A DNA stretch of 6,152 bases, taken from NCBI GenBank assembly GCA_002498925.1, contig DAJH01000056.1, forward strand, positions 1-6,152, read 5' to 3'. Of the stretch, positions 1 to 6,152 are shown in pieces (the first letter of the stretch is position 1; every line of letters starts with the position of its first letter). This DNA comes from Euryarchaeota archaeon UBA173. GTDB lineage: Archaea; Thermoplasmatota; Poseidoniia; Poseidoniales; Thalassarchaeaceae. Under the pieces are notes generated by a model, which worked only from the letters and a program-made list of their open reading frames with translations, made no database searches and was not told the DNA's origin. The position numbers were made by a program, and so were the translations under genes.

Positions 1-827
1 CTCCTGTATGTGGCCCCCACTGCTATCACTCCCGGGATGTTCGCAGGAACAGAGACATCGGATATTGAGTCATCTAATCCGGTGTTACCGGCAGCGGCGA
101 CTACGAAAATCCCCGAGTCTAGCGCCTCATTGACTGCAGAAACAGTCTCCGATTCTGTTCCCATGCCCATCCCTGGATTCGACCCCAGGCTTAGACTGAT
201 GATGTCCGCTTCCTGAGTGATCCTACACCACCTGATGGCCAACGCGACCCTATCTTGCTGTCCCGAGGAGCCTTCTGGACCCAATGCTAGAGCTACTGAA
301 AGTGAAACTCCCGGAGCCGCTCCAAGAAACGTCCCATTGGCCACAAGAAGGCCTGCCATCATGGTCCCGTGATACTCGTCCCCTACATCCCTTACTTCGT
401 CGTTGTTTTCTTCATAGAAGTCTCTGAATCCAACCAAACCCATTCCAGTTAGATCTGGATGGGAGGCGTCTACTCCCGTGTCTACGATACATACTGAAAC
501 CCCCTCTCCTGTGAGTCCAGAACTCTGCAATTGTCTGATTCCAGTGTCTTCGTATGCCCACTCTGAGTTCGGTAGAACGGGAGTCAGGTATGCATTGATG
601 AATGGCCATGACAGGAGTAAGAGGATTGTGCCTAATGAAAATACGACGGCCCCCCACGGCCAAAGTGCCTCCTTGATGGGGCCCAATGGCCACCTGAGTC
701 TACGGGCCTCTTCGTCCGAGAGTCCGTATGCCTCCCCCGGATAGCCGGGAGCAGCAGGATCCACTGTAGTCAATAGCCTAGGCTCCTCTGGCTCGGGCAT
801 CAACTCAAGATGCTCGATTGCAGGCAT
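1..827 (-). CDS. Membrane-anchored subtilisin-like serine protease (peptidase S8), C-terminus cut by the left edge
   Basis: 275 codons are readable from the ATG at 825-827 to the left edge with no stop. The catalytic Asp is D116 in VCIVDTGVDASHPDL, the catalytic His is H153 in YHGTMMAGL, the SLSLGS strand is at 211-216, and the oxyanion-hole Asn is N248 in VVAAAGNTG. The nucleophile Ser motif (GTSMA type) would lie past the window. Residues 1-56 are acidic and proline-rich, ending in a basic stretch (RRLRW, K52). Residues 58-80 form one hydrophobic helix, so the likely topology is a type II signal anchor with the protease outside the membrane. Only about ten residues separate the helix from the catalytic domain, so no I9 propeptide fits. 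The first in-frame stop upstream (TAA) lies inside the preceding gene; a TTG at 843-845 is a weaker start. It should cleave extracellular or envelope proteins; its substrate is unknown. Family assignment is firm; topology is inferred. Confidence 0.95.
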   Translation of the reverse strand, partial: MPAIEHLELMPEPEEPRLLTTVDPAAPGYPGEAYGLSDEEARRLRWPLGPIKEALWPWGAVVFSLGTILLLLSWPFINAYLTPVLPNSEWAYEDTGIRQLQSSGLTGEGVSVCIVDTGVDASHPDLTGMGLVGFRDFYEENNDEVRDVGDEYHGTMMAGLLVANGTFLGAAPGVSLSVALALGPEGSSGQQDRVALAIRWCRITQEADIISLSLGSNPGMGMGTESETVSAVNEALDSGIFVVAAAGNTGLDDSISDVSVPANIPGVIAVGATYR

Positions 828-831
828 AATC

Positions 832-838
832 GATCCCC
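832..838 (-). promoter_or_regulatory. Weak Shine-Dalgarno-like sequence before the subtilase start
   Basis: The minus strand reads GGGGATC four bases before the ATG at 827. It matches six of seven positions of GGTGATC, part of the complement of a typical 16S rRNA 3' end. It supports the ATG at 827 if the gene is read from a transcript coming through the giant gene, but it is imperfect and may be chance. It would not be used if the transcript is leaderless. Confidence 0.2.
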
Positions 839-849
839 GACTCAACGGA

Positions 850-857
850 CATAAATA
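850..857 (-). promoter_or_regulatory. Possible TATA box for the subtilase gene
   Basis: The minus strand reads TATTTATG here, the most AT-rich stretch of the 38-base gap, ending 22 bases before the ATG at 827. Its centre is about 26 bases upstream of that ATG, the spacing expected in archaea if transcription starts at or next to the start codon (leaderless mRNA). There is no clear purine-rich BRE in front of it. The gene may therefore have its own promoter even though it sits close behind the giant gene in the same direction. This assumes an archaeal host. Confidence 0.35.
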
Positions 858-865
858 CCAATGTA

Positions 866-3800
866 TCAGAAGGGTGCATTAGGCCTTCTTGAGCGGGGCC
901 TTGTCAGCATCCCGATGGCCAGTACGATGAGTGCTCCAAGTATCCAACCAATCCAGTCTGTCGTACCCTCGACTGGGGGCGATCGGACGTCAACGTTCGA
1001 AACACCTCCCTGCTCACTAAGATAAGGCAATACCTCGCCGTCGACAGTCTCCTCAACCACTACAAACCGAAGGTAGTATGAGTCGGGTCCGTAATCAGTA
1101 AGGTCTAACGAAATATCGAATGTGACTTCAGACATTGAAGGTACGTCACGAGTATCCATATCGAATGCTATCTCACTGCTGCAGGTGCTATCCCCACATA
1201 TTGTACCGTTCAGGGTAACGCCAAGTGCATCGACTAATCCTCCATTGAACACGGTTACTGCCCAGCCATTCGTCGTGAATGCAACGGGATCTCCGCCCGT
1301 GTAGGACTGATGTCCGGTAATGCTGATGACAGGATTCGATACTTCCACATTGATTTCTATATCGGGGTAGGTGCCACCCACCTTGTCAGTTACAGAGGCG
1401 TAAATGGTGTAAGGTCCGCCAGTCGCATTCTCGGGTGTAATCACCGAAATTGAGTGGGTCGTTGAGACAAAGGCACCGAGAGTGTGGCTTGTGGCACCAG
1501 TCCTCTCCCATCCCTCGGGAAGTTCTGAGTCGTCGAATGAGAACTCGAATTTCTCATCGCCGTTACCTGTGTTGGTGATGTCAATTCCAATTTGGATCGT
1601 TTCGCCCGATGACACTCCGTAAACTGCATCCATCGGCTCTACTGAGAAACCATGTATCTGTGGAATCCTGACAACGACCGTCTCTTCGGCGTAATAACCG
1701 TCAGTCGTGAAGACGTCTATGTTGACTGAGTGGCCATTGGACAGAGAGTGGGCCACAGACTTGTTTGCAGGACTGATCCTCACGTTGAGGTCAGTGAAGT
1801 TTAGCGTATTCTCAAGACCTACGTCGAAGCTTACCGTGGTGTTCCATTCCCCTGAGCCGTTGTGGAACTCGACCAACCAATCTCCACCGTCCGTCCCAGG
1901 AACCAAAGCCTGGGCGGAGAACGTATCGAATGGTTCGTGTCCAAGATAATCTACACCCATGACGAACTCCAGTGGTTGGAATTCGGAATTGTTCTCGTCT
2001 AACTGCGCCAATAGGTCAGCAACCCCCCCATCATGAGAAGGGTCACCTCCACTGCTGGAGATTACTCGCAGAGTCACTTCGTGATTCGAAACCCTAGTGT
2101 GTGAAATCACAGTGGGCGGCGTCTCCTGTCCAGCCTGCATTCCTACCGTGCGCCCGCCCGAGTAAGTCATGTTACGATCCATTTGGTTGACCACGAATTC
2201 GCTGGAAGTCTCGGCCATTCCTCCGGGAAGTAGCATCCTTAGGCCTCCGTCATCGTCCAATTGAGCGACCCATGAGATACCAGCACCTATGTTGATTACC
2301 AACTCGGGGCTATCCACATCTGCAAGTGTTCTGGAAACTCCGTCGTAGTCCAGCCACAGCGTCTCAAGGATGAGCCATCCTCCGGAGATGAGTCCCATGT
2401 CCTCGAAACCGCCCTCTATGACGTCGGCCTCTATATTGGCCATCGCGATTAGGCCGCCCTCCTCTACGCTAGCACGTATGATCCACTCACCAGGCTCAAC
2501 TTGCGCTGACCAGTTTCCTTTCCAGACGCCATCCTCCAGATTCTTTGTTGGAGTTACGGGGTCCCTCACTAGGCCCTCGGCAGGGAATAGCTCGAGAATC
2601 AGTGAGTCGGAAATTTCCGAGAATTGTATCTCGTCTATGTAAGAAACGATTCCCCCTACATCCACTAATCCTGCTGTGAGCTCGATCTCGACATCGTTGG
2701 ATGAGGTGTCAAGCGAGACTGTGATTTCCTCTTGACCGAACCCTTCCATGTGAGTGGTTATGCACCATGTGGTTCCGGAGGGCTGGAATACGGACCAATC
2801 GCCATTTGGATCTGTCGTCAGGTTTCCAGTGAATAGCTTCGAGTCCGGCTCAGAGTCTGAAATTTCGTCGTCACAGGACTGCCTGATTGTGACTATTACT
2901 CCCTCTACTCCCTCGCCCACATCTGAGTCATCGTCGTCATTGAAGTCCCAATACACGTTTCCTCTGAGCTCCGATGATCTGTTCGCAATGAGTGAGATCT
3001 CGGGATTGGAGCCCGAAGACAGCGTCAATTCGGTGGAGTCTAGTTCCCACATCACGCCACCCTCCATCATGACCATCTCTGCTGACCATGTTCCGGGTGA
3101 TATCAAAGCGGTGACAAGCCCATCTGAGTCAGTCTCCCCTAGTTCGATGGAACCCAGTCCATCTACTGACTCCAGTACAATCGTGAACCCACTTAGTGGC
3201 TCACCAGAAAGGTCTTCGGTTAGGTTCAGAGATACCGTAGCTATCTCAGTGGTTGAGAAACTGAGTTCTTCTGCGGCATTCTCGTATGATACGTTCACTG
3301 CCTCCCTCAGAGTCTCTGAAACTCCTCCTGGACTTGGGAATGGCTCCACCCATAGAATCCAGCTTCCCTCCTCCACGTGTTCGACCCATGTGCCGTTAGA
3401 ATCAGTGTAATATGTCGATGTCCAACCATTATCCGAATTAATCATTCTGAACATCTGGTCGGCCAGTGGGCCACCACTCTCATTGGTCAATGAGAGGCTA
3501 ACCCTCCACTCTGGATCGAATGAGACGGTCCTCTCTACAAGCCCCCCATCAAGACCTATCTCGAAGGACTGGACTGGACTCAGGATTCTTGTTCCGAATA
3601 GATCCCCATTATTTGGGTCAGAAATGAGATTCACTACTGAATATGACCCTGGTTCCAGAGATATCTCTGCTATACCCTCCTGGACCCACTCTGTCCCATT
3701 CGCTGCAATGCTCTCGCCAGCTCCTGCCGCCATCATTGAAACAATCTCGAAGTCATATGATACGAGTGTCCCATTCGAAGAGTTTCCATCGTTCGAGTGA

Positions 3801-6152
3801 TCTATGAACATGGTTACAGATAGGGTTCCATTACTTGGATGAAGTATCATTTCGAGAGAAGTGTTCTTGTCATCGATATTCTTCTGAATTGGAGTGGCTC
3901 CTAGGAACTCCGGGCCCTCTATGTCGAAGGTCCAGTTGCCCTCTGGAAGAACCATGTCGAATAGACCGTCGACAGGTATTTGCTCCCTCCATGTTACGTC
4001 GTGCTCTTCGCTGTCAGCTGTCACAGTAATCTGCTCCCAACCGGCAAATGAAGGTGAGTACAGGTTATTGGCTCTGTTAATACTGACCATGCCTGAAATT
4101 GAAATCCCTGGCCTGGCGACCATTACTACGGCATCCATGTCCTCTGACACAGTGAAGCTGTCTCCTGCGACCAAGGAGGCCACAATGCCCTCCACAGTAG
4201 CATCAACAACCGCGCCCTCTGGCAGGGAGATGCTGAATTCGCTCGACTCATTGGTTACTGCCGAAGTGCTGAAACCATCCCAATGGAATTCAACTGCAAC
4301 ATCGGAGCCTATGAGTTTGTTATCATCTGGATTGAACTCTGCTGATACGTTTTCCTCGTAGTAGACTATCCCCGAAACTAGTAGGCTTGTTCTGAACTCG
4401 AATGTCTCGAAGGAGTCGGCGTCTACGTCGATGACCTCCCATATCTGCTTGGTATCACCCAGAGTGTAGTCCAACAGCCACTCACCTGGTGCCAGTTCGA
4501 CGTAGTATGTGCCTGTCGCATTATCGAAGATCGCGTCGACCATACCGTCCGAACCGTCGTTCGCCTTGAATGAGACATTCAAGTCTGGGACGTTCTCGTC
4601 AGCATCTAGGAGTTCGAAAGATACGTCAAAGGTCTGGGAAATTGGGAATGGGATCTGTATATCAGTTGCCTCATTCGCATCGAAAATATAGTCTTCCAAG
4701 AACTCGGGGAAGCCGTCATTGTCGATGTCTATCTCCACTGTGTAGTTCCCAGGGAAAACGGGGCCGAAGTTTAGTTTGCCGTCTTCTTCGGGCAAAATCA
4801 TACAGGGAGCGAAGTGCACGACCTCGCAGTCATCTACTGCATCTGAGAAGCCATCTCCCTCTTGATACAGGGCCACCCCTCCTTCGATTACCTGATCGGT
4901 TTCGTCTACGAGTTTCCCTCCTATCGTACTGCCCATTATCTGGACCTCGGATACCTGGGACCCGGGATTTGATGAAACAATGAATGCCTCGTCCAGAGTA
5001 GCTCTTGAGCCATCCTCGAAGATCACTGTAACTTCATACTCGCCCGGGATTGCATCCATCAGGTGGAAAGTTCCTGGCTTGACCATTGGACCACTGAATG
5101 ACCCTGCGCCGGAGAATGTCCCAGTACCATTGATAGTGCCGTATGTATCCATTTCCTCCGATGTGTCGACATCGAATTTACCAGACGCAACCATTGATGC
5201 GTGATACATGTACTGGGTGAAAATTGTTGACCCGTTGGATGTGAATCTACCCGAGGCGTTGACCTGCCCGTCAATCAGGAAGTCTCCGGAAGAGAGTTCG
5301 CAGAAGGAGAGGTTCTCAGGCATTGTGCCATTCTCGCTGCAGACCTGAATCTGGAGGTCTCCTCCAAGGTCCTCAGAAATGGTCCCACTTAGGGTGCCAC
5401 GACCGTCGAAACGACCATCTCCAGTCAGGCTATGGTTGTTCATTATCTCCTGAGAGAAATTACCGGTGAAATCTGAGACTGTGACCACGGATGTTGAAAG
5501 AACGGAGCCCTCGCCGGTGAAGGTGACCTGCCCTATGCCGTTGAAGACTAGGTCCGTTCCAGTTACAGTCCCATTCGATGTCGTTACCGTGTAAGGATCC
5601 ATCTGTATTGCGTCCCACATGGGAGATAGTTCCATGTCGACTCCGATGATTGGCTCATCCTCGAATTCTGGTGCGCCGGACCAAGCCAGTTGCCCTGTAG
5701 CATGAGTGGGGTCGACGTTGATCGTGACATCAATATTTGAGACTCCGTTAGAGTGCCCATCGGAACCCGAGATGTTTACTGTGTGCTCTGCTAACCATGT
5801 CGAACCTGAGACATTGCCTAGGATACCTGAAATCGGGTTGATATTGCGATTTGAATTGGACTCTGAGAGGATTTCTGTCATGCCATAGCTACCGGACATT
5901 AAGGTGGCTCTAGCAGAATCTAGGTCTGGCTCTCCGAAGAAGGCCGACACTCTGATCTTACCTGCTGGCGCCACGAAAGAGAAGGCCCCCTCCTCATCTG
6001 CATCAGTAGTCCCAATAGGGATCCAGTATGTCCTCCCATCCCTATCAACTACGTGTCCGTTTTCATCGGCAGTCTCTTCGCCGCTGAATGCGTCTCGCTC
6101 GATGAGGATCCTAGCGTTTGGCACAGGTCCTATTCCATCTAGTTCAACAGTC
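866..6152 (-). CDS. Giant multidomain cell-surface protein with tandem Ig-like modules and C-terminal membrane anchor, N-terminus cut by the right edge
   Basis: An uninterrupted frame of 1,761 codons runs from the right edge to a TGA at 866-868. It stays open through the nine codons before the GTG at 6124 (reading TVELDGIGP), so the true start and signal peptide lie outside. Domains in order: beta-sandwich end (to about 64); undefined beta region (65-180); Gly/Ser/Thr-rich strand repeats (180-346); ten Ig/transthyretin-like modules (395-1312), including an EF-hand loop (466-477) and an SdrD-B-like module (1051-1150); another beta region (1345-1480); NEW3-like domain (1492-1596, with ITNTGNGDEKFEF and LPEGWE); CARDB-like domain (1598-1715); membrane helix (1724-1740); tail with RPRSRR. 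About 36 N-x-S/T sequons, eight cysteines in four local pairs and only 16 lysines (of 1,752) suit an exposed acidic glycoprotein. No sortase or PEF-type sorting motif is visible. It resembles archaeal stalk or adhesin proteins; no enzyme domain is seen. Exact function unknown. Confidence 0.93.
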   Translation of the reverse strand, partial: TVELDGIGPVPNARILIERDAFSGEETADENGHVVDRDGRTYWIPIGTTDADEEGAFSFVAPAGKIRVSAFFGEPDLDSARATLMSGSYGMTEILSESNSNRNINPISGILGNVSGSTWLAEHTVNISGSDGHSNGVSNIDVTINVDPTHATGQLAWSGAPEFEDEPIIGVDMELSPMWDAIQMDPYTVTTSNGTVTGTDLVFNGIGQVTFTGEGSVLSTSVVTVSDFTGNFSQEIMNNHSLTGDGRFDGRGTLSGTISEDLGGDLQIQVCSENGTMPENLSFCELSSGDFLIDGQVNASGRFTSNGSTIFTQYMYHASMVASGKFDVDTSEEMDTYGTINGTGTFSGAGSFSGPMVKPGTFHLMDAIPGEYEVTVIFEDGSRATLDEAFIVSSNPGSQVSEVQIMGSTIGGKLVDETDQVIEGGVALYQEGDGFSDAVDDCEVVHFAPCMILPEEDGKLNFGPVFPGNYTVEIDIDNDGFPEFLEDYIFDANEATDIQIPFPISQTFDVSFELLDADENVPDLNVSFKANDGSDGMVDAIFDNATGTYYVELAPGEWLLDYTLGDTKQIWEVIDVDADSFETFEFRTSLLVSGIVYYEENVSAEFNPDDNKLIGSDVAVEFHWDGFSTSAVTNESSEFSISLPEGAVVDATVEGIVASLVAGDSFTVSEDMDAVVMVARPGISISGMVSINRANNLYSPSFAGWEQITVTADSEEHDVTWREQIPVDGLFDMVLPEGNWTFDIEGPEFLGATPIQKNIDDKNTSLEMILHPSNGTLSVTMFIDHSNDGNSSNGTLVSYDFEIVSMMAAGAGESIAANGTEWVQEGIAEISLEPGSYSVVNLISDPNNGDLFGTRILSPVQSFEIGLDGGLVERTVSFDPEWRVSLSLTNESGGPLADQMFRMINSDNGWTSTYYTDSNGTWVEHVEEGSWILWVEPFPSPGGVSETLREAVNVSYENAAEELSFSTTEIATVSLNLTEDLSGEPLSGFTIVLESVDGLGSIELGETDSDGLVTALISPGTWSAEMVMMEGGVMWELDSTELTLSSGSNPEISLIANRSSELRGNVYWDFNDDDDSDVGEGVEGVIVTIRQSCDDEISDSEPDSKLFTGNLTTDPNGDWSVFQPSGTTWCITTHMEGFGQEEITVSLDTSSNDVEIELTAGLVDVGGIVSYIDEIQFSEISDSLILELFPAEGLVRDPVTPTKNLEDGVWKGNWSAQVEPGEWIIRASVEEGGLIAMANIEADVIEGGFEDMGLISGGWLILETLWLDYDGVSRTLADVDSPELVINIGAGISWVAQLDDDGGLRMLLPGGMAETSSEFVVNQMDRNMTYSGGRTVGMQAGQETPPTVISHTRVSNHEVTLRVISSSGGDPSHDGGVADLLAQLDENNSEFQPLEFVMGVDYLGHEPFDTFSAQALVPGTDGGDWLVEFHNGSGEWNTTVSFDVGLENTLNFTDLNVRISPANKSVAHSLSNGHSVNIDVFTTDGYYAEETVVVRIPQIHGFSVEPMDAVYGVSSGETIQIGIDITNTGNGDEKFEFSFDDSELPEGWERTGATSHTLGAFVSTTHSISVITPENATGGPYTIYASVTDKVGGTYPDIEINVEVSNPVISITGHQSYTGGDPVAFTTNGWAVTVFNGGLVDALGVTLNGTICGDSTCSSEIAFDMDTRDVPSMSEVTFDISLDLTDYGPDSYYLRFVVVEETVDGEVLPYLSEQGGVSNVDVRSPPVEGTTDWIGWILGALIVLAIGMLTRPRSRRPNAPF
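2189..4942 (-). repeat. Ten tandem Ig/transthyretin-like protein modules inside the giant surface protein
   Basis: Each module ends in a shared hairpin of the form hydrophobic-x-[P/E]-G-x-[W/Y], followed by an alternating hydrophobic strand: for example FPGNYTVEI, LAPGEWLLDY, LPEGNWTFDI, LEPGSYSVV, VEEGSWILWV, ISPGTWSAEM, VEPGEWIIRA. The key glycines fall at residues 459, 547, 637, 729, 826, 920, 1011, 1117, 1212 and 1301, spaced 88 to 106 apart, after a first hairpin at G361; the mean step is 94 residues. Modules 5 (637) and 10 (1301) are the weakest matches because they lack the aromatic residue. The longest step (1011 to 1117) matches the SdrD-B-like module with its Asp-rich loop. The pattern is that of carboxypeptidase-regulatory-like, Cna-B or SdrD-B beta-sandwich families, which form rigid stalks. 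The modules have diverged at sequence level, and I saw no DNA-level repeat. Boundaries are approximate. Confidence 0.65.
5087..5587 (-). repeat. Gly/Ser/Thr-rich short-strand repeat region of the giant surface protein
   Basis: Residues about 180-346 are built from short alternating segments such as NGTGTFSGAGSFSG, DGRFDGRGTLSGTI, NASGRFTSNGSTIF and GIGQVTFTGEGSV, with a small residue or glycine every second or third position and one hydrophobic residue per strand. This differs clearly from the Pro-Gly-Trp modules that follow. It could be a beta-solenoid or a stack of short strands, as in right-handed beta-helix or bactofilin-like folds, but it matches no family I can name. One cysteine pair (C262, C275) sits in a loop in its middle. 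It pushes the first two Pro-Gly-type hairpins (G55 and G361) about 300 residues apart, so it reads as an insertion into or before the module array. Confidence 0.5.

Noticed and set aside
412..693. Minus-strand open frame of 93 codons inside the protease gene
   Set aside because: It is out of frame with the subtilase, whose Asp and His motifs are read across the same bases.
828..880. Transcription terminator after the giant gene
   Set aside because: No hairpin followed by T residues and no T-rich tract on the minus strand in or around the gap.
2900..2945. Repetitive GTC/CAT-like bases resembling a simple DNA repeat
   Set aside because: These are just consecutive Asp codons (the DFNDDDD loop) read on the other strand; they are explained by the protein motif.
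2754..3410. Plus-strand open frame of 218 codons
   Set aside because: It lies wholly antisense to the giant gene. Its Ser/Pro-rich composition is what antisense reading of Asp/Glu-rich codons gives, and it has no recognisable domain.
3894..4361. Plus-strand open frame of 155 codons
   Set aside because: Antisense shadow of the module array, again Ser/Thr/Pro-rich with no family signature.
4570..4983. Plus-strand frame of 137 codons, rich in arginine
   Set aside because: Antisense to clear module sequence; the Arg/Ser/Leu-rich low-complexity content is typical of a shadow frame.
6122..6124. GTG as the start codon of the giant protein
   Set aside because: The frame is open upstream to the window edge and reads as the same beta-domain sequence; there is no signal peptide after the GTG, which a surface protein with a C-terminal anchor would need.

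Overview
The window holds two minus-strand genes, both cut by the window edges, with a 38-base gap between them. Nearly every base is coding. In transcription order, right to left, they are: (1) a giant multidomain surface protein, 866-6152, whose N-terminus lies beyond the right edge; and (2) a membrane-anchored subtilisin-family (S8) serine protease, 1-827, whose C-terminus, including the catalytic serine, lies beyond the left edge. I see no tRNA, rRNA, CRISPR array or insertion sequence.

Organism: an archaeon is most likely, plausibly a marine Thermoplasmatota such as Marine Group II/Poseidoniales. The grounds are a very acidic, lysine-poor, sequon-rich surface protein held by one C-terminal membrane helix; a TATA-like box at leaderless spacing before the second gene; and moderate GC content with arginine written almost entirely as AGG/AGA (10 of 11 codons in the protease fragment), which argues against haloarchaea. 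This is inference from style; there is no marker gene.

Giant protein: 1,761 residues are visible. In order they hold a beta-sandwich piece, a Gly/Ser/Thr-rich region that looks like stacked short beta strands, ten tandem Ig/transthyretin-like modules of about 94 residues (one close to SdrD B type, one with a perfect EF-hand loop), a less clear beta region, a NEW3-like domain, a CARDB-like domain, one transmembrane helix and a short basic cytoplasmic tail. About 36 N-glycosylation sequons and four local cysteine pairs fit an extracellular, long stalk-like or adhesin-like molecule.

Protease: a short acidic cytoplasmic N-terminus, one signal-anchor helix, then directly the S8 catalytic domain outside the cell, with Asp116, His153 and oxyanion Asn248 visible and no room for a usual I9 propeptide. 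Both products should sit on the outer face of the same membrane. A role for the protease in maturing or shedding the giant protein is possible but rests only on gene order.

Residue numbers for the giant protein count from the in-frame GTG at 6124, which is a convenience and not the proposed start. Protease numbers count from the ATG at 827.
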